Source: Branchiibius sp. NY16-3462-2 (GTDB lineage: Bacteria; Actinomycetota; Actinomycetes; Actinomycetales; Dermatophilaceae). From it: a DNA stretch of 64,000 nt. Location of the stretch: assembly GCF_001594145.1 (NCBI RefSeq), contig NZ_LVCF01000025.1, positions 62,001-126,000 on the forward strand. Reading direction: 5' to 3'. Shown in pieces: positions 1-8,368 of this stretch (its first letter is position 1; each line of letters starts with the position of its first letter). The notes below the pieces were generated by a model, which saw only the letters and a list, made by a program, of their open reading frames with translations, had not been told where the DNA came from and made no database searches. A program made the translations under genes and the position numbers.

Positions 1-872
1 GACTCGCGGAATCCACCGACCCGCTCGGCCACGATCGTGGCGTGGTCGGCGACGTCGCGGAAGTTGTTCTGCAGTTCTTCCTTCGTGCCGTACTTGGGGA
101 AGCCCTCCTCGATGCGATGCAGCACGTCCAGCAAGGGGCGGACCGCCCGCTGGAATCCGAGGACCTCCTGGGACAACTCGTAGATCCGCCGCGACACCGT
201 CGGGTCGGACTCGAAGACCTGCGCTTCAATCTCGTCGATGTCGTTCTCCAGACCGGCGACCACCGGCCCGTAACCGTCCACCACATAGTCCGCAACGGCG
301 TACAGCACGGCTTCCGGCCCCAGCGCCAGCAGCTCCGGATTGGCTTCGAGCCGTTCACGCACCGGCTTCAGTGAGGGCTCCGCGCTGTGCCGGACCGTGA
401 TCACGAAGTCGGGGCCGAGGAAGACGTGGATCTCACCGAAAGTCACTGTCTCCGTGCGGTCTTCATAGGTCGCCGCCCGCAACACCACGAAGAGAGTGTC
501 GCCGTACCGCTCGATCTTGGGTCGCTGGTGGGCCAGGATCGCGTCCTCGACGGCCAATGGGTGCAGGTTGAACGTGGCCGCCAGTTCGTGGATCTGATCC
601 TCGCTGGCACCATGTACGCCGATCCACGCCATCGGCGCGCTGCCCGCCTCCGTCTCGTGCAGAGCGAGACAGTCGCGAACCTCACCGATCGTCTCCGGAC
701 GGTCGACCCGACGACCGTCGAGGTAGACGGCTCGTTCGACGACGGACGAGTCAACCGGCTGCGTCACCGCATTCGACTCTGTCGGGTCGGGGTGTGGCTC
801 GGGCCGGGTCGTGCCGAGAGTGCGCAACACCTCGGGAATGTTGTCGTTCCCCCAGCGCTTCCAGGTCGGCAC
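1..872 (-). CDS. corA: CorA-family magnesium/cobalt transporter, cut by window edge
   Basis: I translated this by hand because it runs off the left edge. About 290 N-terminal residues are visible: an N-terminal domain, then stretches typical of the CorA cytoplasmic funnel such as HPLAVEDAILAHQRPKIERY and the helical part EIEAQVFE. The two C-terminal membrane helices and the GMN motif would lie outside the window, so selectivity cannot be checked. CorA proteins are pentameric channels for Mg2+ (also Co2+, Ni2+). The start is GTG at 872, because an in-frame TAG lies only three codons upstream. That TAG belongs to a -10-like TAGGCT six bases before the GTG, so the mRNA may be leaderless. A second magnesium transporter (MgtE) is at 22.5 kb. 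Confidence 0.9.
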   Translation of the reverse strand, partial: MPTWKRWGNDNIPEVLRTLGTTRPEPHPDPTESNAVTQPVDSSVVERAVYLDGRRVDRPETIGEVRDCLALHETEAGSAPMAWIGVHGASEDQIHELAATFNLHPLAVEDAILAHQRPKIERYGDTLFVVLRAATYEDRTETVTFGEIHVFLGPDFVITVRHSAEPSLKPVRERLEANPELLALGPEAVLYAVADYVVDGYGPVVAGLENDIDEIEAQVFESDPTVSRRIYELSQEVLGFQRAVRPLLDVLHRIEEGFPKYGTKEELQNNFRDVADHATIVAERVGGFRE

Positions 873-878
873 GCCCCC

Positions 879-884
879 AGCCTA
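879..884 (-). promoter_or_regulatory. Candidate leaderless -10 element of corA
   Basis: TAGGCT fits the actinobacterial -10 pattern TANNNT and ends six bases before the GTG start at 872. No ribosome binding site fits between them. Inferred from spacing only. Confidence 0.45.
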
Positions 885-927
885 CGGTTCGATGTGCCCG
901 GTGGTTCCTTCGGCAGCCGCCCAGCGG

Positions 928-2310
928 TCAGCGTGAGAAGGGAGACTCGCGGCGGATCTGTCGCAACTGCACCTGGTCAACCCCACGCAATACCGTCGCC
1001 AGCGCCAGAGGGATCACCGCTCTGGAACGGACCAGGGAGCCTTCGTACCACCGGGAGACTTGCGCTCGCTCACGCTGGCTGCGAAGGTGCCGCAGGCATT
1101 GCAGACTCGTGACTGCCGGTGCCAGTTCGTGACCACCGTTGTGGGTCGACCGGGCGTCGTGAACCAACGCGCCATAGGCCTGGGCCTCCGCGCGAGTGGG
1201 CGTCCGGGAGAAGTGTCTGTAGGAAGTGATCGCGGCCGCCGAGGCCATCCGCTGGAATTCGTCGAGGTCCACCGAGTCGGCGCTGATCGTCGCCAACAAG
1301 TGGCGGGTGAACTCGGCTGCCATCTCCTGCTGTTGCCGCGCACCCCACTCAATAGCAGCAGTGTCCTCCTCGATCGGCGGATCACACACCCACCCTGCGT
1401 CCCCGTCCGGGACGAAGCTGCGCAAGGTTGTGTGGTCGCAGGTCGCAAGCGCTTCCAGCAGCGAGGTCTTCCATCCGCGTTCGGCAGGCCACGCCTGCGC
1501 GATATCGCTGTCGTCGAGCACGCAGTTGCCCAACCCGAGGTAGTAGCCGACGATCCGGACGCGGTCGCCGAGCAGGTGCCGCAGCCGTCGCTGCGTCGTC
1601 CCCCTCCATCCGAGGTCGACAACGAGGAACTCGCCTGCCTCGAAAGCACCAACCTCCTCCAGGTAGGCCAGCGTGGCAGATCGCTCGCGCACCGCCGTAC
1701 GGCGAAGGATCGACACGATGCCCGGCGCGAGCAACGCCCGGCTCAGGGCACTGCGAGCCTGCGGCCCACACGCTGACGCGGGAACGTCGAGGCCAAGACC
1801 GCTGTGCTGAGCCACCTCAGCGCGCTGCTGTGCTCCTAGGCGCAGGGCGGCGAGGAACTCCTCCAGCGTGATCTCGTCGTAGTAGGCCAGCTCAAGCGCA
1901 GCCTCCACGAACTCGCGATCGCTGCTATCGACCGGGAGCGCGGGCATCAGGAACGCCTGACGGGAGGCGAGGGTGTACGTCATCCGGATGTCGACGCCCA
2001 GCCAATCTGCGATCTGCTGGGCGATCGGCACCATGATCTGGCCATCGCGTGCGAGGAAGTGCACGGCGGTGGCTCCGCGCTGCGCCGCGTCACGGACGAC
2101 CCAGAGGACGAACGCGGTGAAAAGCGGGCCGACAACACTCGAGGCGACCGTCCGGATGCCCGGTTCGACCTCTGACTCGTAATTCAGACGAGTCGACCGG
2201 GCTGAGTTGGCAATAGCAGTCGCTATCAGGTCATCCCCGCCGGCCCCGGCCAGTAAGCACTCCCGGTAGGTCGGACGGGCATCATCCGCGCGGTCATCTG
2301 CGCGACGCAT
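928..2310 (-). CDS. Companion domain of polysaccharide-locus HAD hydrolases, stand-alone (COG5610 C-terminal-like)
   Basis: A soluble protein of about 460 residues with no signal peptide or clear membrane segment. It carries FLARDG (about residues 85-90), then SRQAFLMPAL, and VDLGWRGTTQ (about 231-240). These blocks recall the C-terminal part of large HAD-type proteins found in capsule and EPS clusters (COG5610). The product of 7163-8368 has the same blocks in weaker form (FCARGG, SRL, VDTGLYGTTGQ), so this window holds two paralogous domains. No reaction is established for the domain that I know of. I chose the ATG at 2310; an upstream extension to 2415 would run into the divergent promoter. 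It transcribes toward corA, away from the acetyltransferase. Confidence 0.6.
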   Translation of the reverse strand: MRRADDRADDARPTYRECLLAGAGGDDLIATAIANSARSTRLNYESEVEPGIRTVASSVVGPLFTAFVLWVVRDAAQRGATAVHFLARDGQIMVPIAQQIADWLGVDIRMTYTLASRQAFLMPALPVDSSDREFVEAALELAYYDEITLEEFLAALRLGAQQRAEVAQHSGLGLDVPASACGPQARSALSRALLAPGIVSILRRTAVRERSATLAYLEEVGAFEAGEFLVVDLGWRGTTQRRLRHLLGDRVRIVGYYLGLGNCVLDDSDIAQAWPAERGWKTSLLEALATCDHTTLRSFVPDGDAGWVCDPPIEEDTAAIEWGARQQQEMAAEFTRHLLATISADSVDLDEFQRMASAAAITSYRHFSRTPTRAEAQAYGALVHDARSTHNGGHELAPAVTSLQCLRHLRSQRERAQVSRWYEGSLVRSRAVIPLALATVLRGVDQVQLRQIRRESPFSR

Positions 2311-2464
2311 GACCGGGCCCGGCAGCACGTCAAGACCACCAGCGGCTCTGCGAGACCACAGCAAACATGGGCCGAACGTTACCGGCGGCCGGTCCGGCTT
2401 CCACGGTGAACGCAAAAACCGGATGGTCCGCTCGCAAGAAATTCACGGTCGGGTAACCGTCACG

Positions 2465-3073
2465 ATGACGTGGCCTGCTCGGCTCACTGCAATTCGCGCA
2501 ATCCCAGCACACGTGGCCCGCAGCGGATGCCACACTCGCACTGTGCATCCCCGGTTGGCCCGTAGCTTGATCAATACGGCTGGTGCCTCGCCCTGGTTGG
2601 GAAAGCAGTTGCGCACCCTCGCCTGGCGAGCGTCCGGAGTCCGCATCGGAAGCGTTGTGGACATCGGTCCCGGATGCTGGATGAATACCACCCGACTGGT
2701 GCTTGGCCAGCGGGTCTTCATCAACGCGGGACTGACCATCGACGGGTTCGAGAAGGTGACCATCGGCGATGATTGCTGGCTCGCCGTGAACGTGACCCTC
2801 CTGACTTCATCGCACCGGATCGGTGCAGCGGAACGGCGAGCCGGGGACATCACCAGCGCGCCCATTGTCATCGGCCCTGGTTCATGGCTCGGGGCAGGCG
2901 TCACGGTGTTACCGGGGGTGACGATCGGCGCCGGCTGCGTCGTCGGCGCCGGATCCCTCGTCACCCGAGACCTGCCGCCCGACGGTCTGTACGTCGGTAG
3001 TCCGGCCCGGCTGGTCCGCTCACTGCGACGTGAGTCACACCCACCGGCGGACGCGGCACAGATCTCTCCCTGA
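2465..3073 (+). CDS. Left-handed beta-helix (hexapeptide) O-acetyltransferase
   Basis: A 202-residue protein of the LbH/maltose-acetyltransferase-like type. The second half shows isoleucine- and valine-rich hexapeptide turns (VTIGDDCWLAVNV, IVIGPGSWLGAGVTVLPG, VTIGAGCVVGAGSLV) and the usual ending YVGSPARLV. A histidine in the segment LTSSHRIG is placed like the catalytic base of the family. Such enzymes acetylate sugars from acetyl-CoA; here the likely acceptor is a repeat-unit sugar of the surface polysaccharide. The ATG at 2465 is preferred because the longer frame reaches into the intergenic region without recognisable domain sequence. The FkbM methyltransferase gene follows after 64 bases in the same direction. 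Confidence 0.8.
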   Translation: MTWPARLTAIRAIPAHVARSGCHTRTVHPRLARSLINTAGASPWLGKQLRTLAWRASGVRIGSVVDIGPGCWMNTTRLVLGQRVFINAGLTIDGFEKVTIGDDCWLAVNVTLLTSSHRIGAAERRAGDITSAPIVIGPGSWLGAGVTVLPGVTIGAGCVVGAGSLVTRDLPPDGLYVGSPARLVRSLRRESHPPADAAQISP

Positions 3074-3137
3074 ACATCTATGTTCCAGGGTTATGACGCG
3101 TTGAGAAACTTCTAGCAGCACCTGGATCGGAGTCGTT

Positions 3138-3953
3138 ATGGGCCGTATTACCAATCAAACCGTTTCGGCCGGAGCAAGTATTGGTCACCGCCTGATCGCC
3201 AACCCGACGGCGCAGCGCAAGCTTTTCAATTCCCTGCGGCTGCGGCGTCCAGAAACCGAGGCACTGCTTGTCGACCCCAATCTGGCGTTCCTGGCGTTCG
3301 TGGCCGCGCACCGCACCCAATCCCATTCGCAGATCCTGCAAGACCTGTGGGTGCGTTTCGAACTAGGGGACCTGCGCGAGGGCTTCTTCGTGGAGTTCGG
3401 TGCCACGGACGGCAAGACCAACAGCAATACCTGGATACTCGAGAACCAGTTCGGATGGACCGGCATCCTCGCCGAGCCCAACCCGGTCTGGCACAGTGCG
3501 CTGCACGACAACCGCAACGTGGCCATTGATACCCGGTGCGTCGCCGCCAAGTCGGGCGAAACCGTCCGTTTCATCGCCACAGATTCGACCGACCCCGAGC
3601 TCAGCGGTATCGCCGACTTCTCTGCCGGTCGACACTTCGACTCCGCCCGGGAAAGCGGTCGCGAGCTGGATATCGAAACCATCAGTCTCGATGATCTGCT
3701 GGCGCAGTACGAAGCGCCTGCGCATATCGACTACCTGTCGATTGACACCGAGGGCAGCGAGTTGGAAATTCTCGCCAACTTCGATCTGGGGGCACGCTCG
3801 ATCTCACTGATGAGCGTTGAACACAACGAGGCGACGGCCGGGCCGATCGATGCCCTTCTCGCCGACCACGGGTTGGAGCGAGTCTTCCCGCAGTACTCCC
3901 AGTGGGATGCGTGGTACGTCAACCGCGATCTGGTCGCCTCGTCCGCACGGTGA
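3138..3953 (+). CDS. FkbM-family SAM-dependent methyltransferase
   Basis: A 271-residue protein with the FkbM pattern: an early SAM-binding strand EGFFVEFGATDG (about residues 84-95), the acidic ribose-binding segment GILAEPNP, and the family hallmark IDYLSIDTEGSELEIL (about 197-212). FkbM proteins O-methylate sugars or polyketides, and in a glycan locus the likely substrate is a sugar hydroxyl. The N-terminal 30 codons are visibly less GC-rich than the surrounding genes, as often seen in exchanged polysaccharide modules. A purine-rich GGAG stands about nine bases before the ATG. It ends tail to tail with the flippase gene, 45 bases away. Confidence 0.88.
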   Translation: MGRITNQTVSAGASIGHRLIANPTAQRKLFNSLRLRRPETEALLVDPNLAFLAFVAAHRTQSHSQILQDLWVRFELGDLREGFFVEFGATDGKTNSNTWILENQFGWTGILAEPNPVWHSALHDNRNVAIDTRCVAAKSGETVRFIATDSTDPELSGIADFSAGRHFDSARESGRELDIETISLDDLLAQYEAPAHIDYLSIDTEGSELEILANFDLGARSISLMSVEHNEATAGPIDALLADHGLERVFPQYSQWDAWYVNRDLVASSAR

Positions 3954-3998
3954 CTGCGGGTCCTCATTCCACGGGCCTTCCACGGGGCCGGAGTGCGG

Positions 3999-5348
3999 CT
4001 AGGCGGAGCGACGGCGAGTGACCAGCGTCGTTGCCGCATCCCGCAGCCGCAGTAGGTCATGGCGGCGTGGAATGAAGAAGCGCCACGGCGACATCCCCAG
4101 GTCGCGCTGACACACGCGGATGCAATAGCCGCCGACGACGAGGTTGCCGACGAGATCCGCACAGGCCGCCCCGGTGGCACCTGTCGACGGAACCATCACC
4201 AGCAGCAGCACCGTGTAGCAGGCCAACGCCAGGAGTAAGGCGATCGAGCGACGACCGGGTCGACCGGCGGCCATGATGCCCGACCCCGCGATCATGGCCG
4301 GGACCAGCACCACGGAGCTGAGCAGACCGATCCACGTAGGAACTACCGCAGCTTGGAAACCACGCCCGAAGATGGGCTCGATCCACCACGGCACTGTGAT
4401 GGCCAGCACCAGCGAAATAGCCACTGCCATCACGAAACTCACACTGGAGGTGCCCAGCAGGCGGTCGTCGTTGCGCTCGGCAGCGTTCGAGCCGAAGACC
4501 ACCTGGGCAATGGCGGAAACAACCACGAACGGGACTCCACTGATCGTCAGACAGACGACGAAAAGCCCCAGTTGCTCGAAGTCGGACAGTGGTGCAATCA
4601 GCAGCTCAGGCAGCCGCGCCATCAGCATCGTGGCAATGCCTCCGATCCACGACCGCGTGCCGAAGCTGAGCAGCATTCTGGCGCTGGGCGCATCGAGCGT
4701 GGCTCCCGCCTCCCGGGCCGGCGCCCGCAGCAGTGGCAGGTAGAGCAGCCCGGCGAGCAAGGGAGCGGTGATCATCACCAGCAGTGCGTTCCGTAGGTCG
4801 AGAACCCCAGCAACAGCGCAGGCGACGAGTCCGACCATCCGCAACACGGGGTTCAGCACGCGCTCGCTGGCGGTCATCGTCCACCGCTGGGCACCGATCG
4901 CCGCGCCCCGCAGGAACCCGATCATGACGATCGGTAGTACCGACAGCGCAGCGAGATTGATCAGCGTGGTCAGGCCTTCATAGCCGCTGGCCAGGAATGG
5001 GCTTGTCAGCATGACAACCACCACCCCGAGGACGACTACGGGCAGTGACATGAGGGCAGCGAGCACGACGGCCCTGCGGCGAAACGACGGATGCTTCGCG
5101 GAGAAGTACGCGACGGCGTCCGGCATACCCAGGTGAACGACCTCGATCAGCATCAGACTGGGCGCCAGCGCCGCGGCCAGAGCGCCTCTGCCGTCGACAC
5201 CCAGGTTCTGGGAGAGCAACGGCGAGGCCACGAGGCCCACGATCGGAGCGATCGAGCTGGCAGCCGCCACCATGACAACGCCCCGGCGGTACGAGGGGTT
5301 GGCGGCGGGAGTGGCTGGCCGCGGCGACCGATCGGTAGAGCTAGGCAT
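3999..5348 (-). CDS. Polysaccharide flippase (Wzx/MOP superfamily)
   Basis: A 449-residue membrane protein with roughly 12 hydrophobic helices spread over its length and short charged loops, as in Wzx/MATE-fold oligosaccharide flippases. The N-terminal region (VVMVAAASSIAPIVGLVASP then QNLGVDGRGALAAAL) matches the family start, where the first helix is followed by a conserved LGxxGxG-like loop. Its inferred role is to move undecaprenyl-linked repeat units across the membrane, working with the polymerase at 14.8 kb and the priming transferase at 26.8 kb. The start ATG at 5348 overlaps the stop of a possible 11-codon reading frame (see findings). It is divergent from the methyltransferase at 5622. 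Confidence 0.85.
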   Translation of the reverse strand: MPSSTDRSPRPATPAANPSYRRGVVMVAAASSIAPIVGLVASPLLSQNLGVDGRGALAAALAPSLMLIEVVHLGMPDAVAYFSAKHPSFRRRAVVLAALMSLPVVVLGVVVVMLTSPFLASGYEGLTTLINLAALSVLPIVMIGFLRGAAIGAQRWTMTASERVLNPVLRMVGLVACAVAGVLDLRNALLVMITAPLLAGLLYLPLLRAPAREAGATLDAPSARMLLSFGTRSWIGGIATMLMARLPELLIAPLSDFEQLGLFVVCLTISGVPFVVVSAIAQVVFGSNAAERNDDRLLGTSSVSFVMAVAISLVLAITVPWWIEPIFGRGFQAAVVPTWIGLLSSVVLVPAMIAGSGIMAAGRPGRRSIALLLALACYTVLLLVMVPSTGATGAACADLVGNLVVGGYCIRVCQRDLGMSPWRFFIPRRHDLLRLRDAATTLVTRRRSA

Positions 5349-5621
5349 CCGCGTCGCCGACAGCGATAACGCTCACCCCGGCGAGCCTACCGGCGGTCTT
5401 CGGCGTGGCGTGGCCTGTTGAGCGGCTGGGACATTCACCGCGATGTGATCCTCATAACGCTGCAGTTACCTATCCCGATGTGATTGTCGGCGATGCGCTA
5501 CAAAAACTGGAGAAAGCCCACCAGAAGGCGATGGCGTCCACCTACGATCACGGTGCGGTGTCAACCGCGCGCCGCAGGGAGGCGCACGTCCAAGTCCGCC
5601 GGCCCCACCTCAGGAGCGCGC

Positions 5622-6314
5622 ATGAAAGACATGTACGAAGGCGAAGAGTACGGCGCCAACAACCCCAGCTGGCACGAAGAAGATTCGCCGTGGAAAGCGA
5701 GCAAGATCGCCACGATGATGCGGCGCCACGGCCTGGGCGAAGGACGTATCTGCGAGATCGGCTGTGGTACCGGTGAAATCCTTCTCAACCTCGCGGAGGA
5801 GTTTCCCCAGGCCCAGTTCGACGGTTACGAGATCGCTCCCGCGGCCTACCAACGCGCCGTCGACAAGGGGTCGGAGCGCGTCTCGTTCCATCTTGGTGAC
5901 CTGCTGTCTGAGGACATCACGCCCTACGATCTGATGCTCACCATCGACGTCATCGAGCACGTCGATGACCTCTACGGCTTTCTGACGAAGCTACGCACCA
6001 AAGCGAAGTACAAGATCTTCCACATCCCGTTGGACATATCGGCCCAGTCCGTAGCGCGCAGCACCCCGATCATGGGATTGCGCGAAGGCGTGGGTCACAT
6101 TCATTACTTCTACAAGGACAGCGCGCTGGCGGCGCTAAGGGATACCGGTTACCGGGTCATCGACCACTTCTACACCGCCAGCCGTTTGGAACTGCCCAAC
6201 CAAGCCCGATCCAGCAAGATCATGGCCTTCCCACGACGAGCGGCCTTCAAAGCCAACCCGGATGTCGCCGTACGGGTGTTGGGCGGGTACTCCCTCCTGG
6301 TCCTCGCCGAGTAG
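5622..6314 (+). CDS. Class I SAM-dependent methyltransferase
   Basis: A 230-residue Rossmann methyltransferase. Motif I is ICEIGCGTGEIL (about residues 45-56), the acidic motif II lies in FDGYEIAP, and the post-I segment LTIDVIEHVDD is typical of the UbiE/Methyltransf_11-like groups. A C-terminal helical part follows. The acceptor cannot be read from sequence; a sugar or lipid-linked sugar of the polysaccharide is plausible from context. The start at 5622 is supported by AGGAG five bases upstream; longer frames in the 5349-5621 gap show no coding signal. It is the first of a rightward set: methyltransferase, HAD, companion domain, GT2. Confidence 0.85.
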   Translation: MKDMYEGEEYGANNPSWHEEDSPWKASKIATMMRRHGLGEGRICEIGCGTGEILLNLAEEFPQAQFDGYEIAPAAYQRAVDKGSERVSFHLGDLLSEDITPYDLMLTIDVIEHVDDLYGFLTKLRTKAKYKIFHIPLDISAQSVARSTPIMGLREGVGHIHYFYKDSALAALRDTGYRVIDHFYTASRLELPNQARSSKIMAFPRRAAFKANPDVAVRVLGGYSLLVLAE

Positions 6315-6389
6315 CTGCCCTTGTTGAGTTGCTTACATGCTCGTGATTTACCCGCCGCCGCTGATCGGTACGCAGGCATACTGTCGCCC

Positions 6390-7166
6390 ATGCGGCACGG
6401 GCGGGTATCGCGCGCAAAGCACCATGACCGTACGGCGTTCGACCAGGTGGTCGAACGAATCCGCAGCGGGGAGCACTCGGTGCTGTCCTTGGACGTCTTT
6501 GACACGCTGCTCCTGCGCGACGGTTCGACCGAGACCCAACGGTTCCGCGAGGCAAGTCACCTGGCCTCCGAGCAGCTGGGGGTCTCAGGAGACGCGCTCA
6601 CCCGGATGCGCTGGATATCGCACGACAACGCGTACCGAGCGCTCCATCTGGGCGCCCCCAACAGCGACGTGAAGCTCCGACAGATCACGGCAACCTGCGT
6701 GGCTGCCCTCGGCCTGCCCGCGGATGCAGCAGACGTGTTCGCCGACTACGAGGTCGCGACCGATGAAGACCACCTGAGTGCGAACGACGAACTATTGGAG
6801 GTGGTCGCGCAACTCCGGGACGCCGGTACCCGCGTGATCGCCACCTCCGACACCTATTACAGCGCGCAGGACATCCGCACACTGTTCGATGCCGTGGTGG
6901 GTTACGTCCCGGTGGACCGGATCTATGCCAGCTCCGAGATGTCGGCCACCAAACACCGCGGTCACCTCTTTCCCGCTGTCGCCGCGGCGGAAGCCACCCC
7001 CGGATCGGACATCTTGCATGTCGGCGACTCATGGCACTCCGACGTTGAGATGGCGACCCGGGCCGGGTGGCAGGCGATGCATCTGCCCATGAGCGCGCGT
7101 ACGGCGAGGGCTCGGAATCTGGGCCGCATCCGCTCCGCGCGCCAGACCTGGATCCGGCGACGATGA
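6390..7166 (+). CDS. HAD-superfamily hydrolase of polysaccharide loci
   Basis: A 258-residue HAD protein with all four motifs: SLDVFDTLLLR (motif I, nucleophile Asp and acid Asp), ATSDTYYS (motif II), a lysine around SATKHRG (motif III) and HVGDSWHSDVE (motif IV). A helical cap lies between motifs I and II. Large COG5610 proteins carry this domain at their N-terminus, fused to a second domain; here the second half is a separate gene overlapping by ATGA. Its substrate is unknown; a sugar phosphate or lipid-linked phosphate would fit the locus. The start ATG at 6390 is chosen because upstream sequence has no domain similarity. Confidence 0.85.
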   Translation: MRHGRVSRAKHHDRTAFDQVVERIRSGEHSVLSLDVFDTLLLRDGSTETQRFREASHLASEQLGVSGDALTRMRWISHDNAYRALHLGAPNSDVKLRQITATCVAALGLPADAADVFADYEVATDEDHLSANDELLEVVAQLRDAGTRVIATSDTYYSAQDIRTLFDAVVGYVPVDRIYASSEMSATKHRGHLFPAVAAAEATPGSDILHVGDSWHSDVEMATRAGWQAMHLPMSARTARARNLGRIRSARQTWIRRR

Positions 7167-8368
7167 CGAAGGCTACGGCGCAGGAAGAGTTCGGTCGGAC
7201 GGTCCTCGGGCCCATCGTCGCGGACTTCTGCCTGCGCCTGTGGGACCTGCAGTCCCTGCTACCCGATCCAGACCGATTCGCTGCGCTCTTCTGCGCTCGC
7301 GGTGGACTGCGGATGAACTTGTGCTTCCAACACTTCTGCGCCGCAACCAAACTCACACCAGCCATCGCGGGCAGCGACTTCATGGTGTCGCGACTGGTTG
7401 CGCTGCGCGCTGCTCTCGTCGAGCCGCTCGAGAGCGGCGTTCTTGGACCTGCGGCAGCAGCGGCGCTGCACTACGAGTTCGAGCGAGGAGGGTTGCAACC
7501 TGCGGTGAATGCCATCTGCGGCATCGACACCCCCTCGGACGAAACCACCTCGACGACCGGCACGCAGATCCTCGAGGCGCTGCGTAGTCCGGCGTTCCGC
7601 GACGCCGCCCACGCCGCGATCACTGACCAGACCGCGCTCTTCCAGACCCACCTGCAGCAGGTGAGCGGCGCTCGTCGTCACATCATGCTGGTGGATACCG
7701 GCTTGTACGGCACGACCGGCCAGCTCCTGGCCGAAGCGTTCCCCGACGTGACGTTTTCGACCGCGTTGATGGCTCGCTCGTTCCGACCACTGCGCGGCGC
7801 CACAGCTGTCCCTTCCTACGGTCTGCTGACCGAATCAGCCGACTACCGTGTCGAATTCGCCCACACCGCCCTCCTGCGCTACTGGCAATACATCGAGTGG
7901 CTCTTCGAACCCGAGCTGCCGAGTGTTCGCACATTCGCTCCCGGTCCGGACGGGCCTGTCTCAAACTTGCAACGGGATGGTTACCGGGCCCGGATCCAGC
8001 CGACTGCGCAGACCGCATTCGCGGGTGTCGTGTCCTACCTGGACGATCTGCCGACCGACTCGGCGACCCGACTGGCGCAGGACGTGCCGGCCGCATGGCG
8101 CCGCTTCCAGCGGGCTCTGGTGCTTCCCGACGCCCGGGCCGTTGACGCCCTCATGATCGGTGTTCGATCGCACGACTTCGGGCGCGACGAGACGTGGCAT
8201 CTCCGGGCCTGGAACGGTCCGCTGGCAGCGCTGCGAGGTTCATCGATGTGGCGCGAGGGCGAGATCACTCGCTCCGGCACCAAACTTCGGATCCCGCTCC
8301 TGCTCGGCGTAGAGGCCGCTTACGTCGCCCGACGGGTCCACCGCCGACGGAAGAGGCCGACGCCATGA
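7163..8368 (+). CDS. Companion domain to the HAD protein (second paralogue)
   Basis: A 401-residue soluble protein whose ATG overlaps the stop of the HAD gene (ATGA), so the two are probably made in equal amounts and act together. Recognisable blocks are VLGPIVADFCLRLWD near the start, FCARGG (about residues 43-48) and MLVDTGLYGTTGQLLAE (about 175-191). These align with the blocks of the stand-alone gene at 928-2310. The second block is divergent here (CARGG in place of LARDG), so an acidic residue kept in the other copy is missing. No biochemical role is established as far as I know. Confidence 0.65.
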   Translation: MTKATAQEEFGRTVLGPIVADFCLRLWDLQSLLPDPDRFAALFCARGGLRMNLCFQHFCAATKLTPAIAGSDFMVSRLVALRAALVEPLESGVLGPAAAAALHYEFERGGLQPAVNAICGIDTPSDETTSTTGTQILEALRSPAFRDAAHAAITDQTALFQTHLQQVSGARRHIMLVDTGLYGTTGQLLAEAFPDVTFSTALMARSFRPLRGATAVPSYGLLTESADYRVEFAHTALLRYWQYIEWLFEPELPSVRTFAPGPDGPVSNLQRDGYRARIQPTAQTAFAGVVSYLDDLPTDSATRLAQDVPAAWRRFQRALVLPDARAVDALMIGVRSHDFGRDETWHLRAWNGPLAALRGSSMWREGEITRSGTKLRIPLLLGVEAAYVARRVHRRRKRPTP

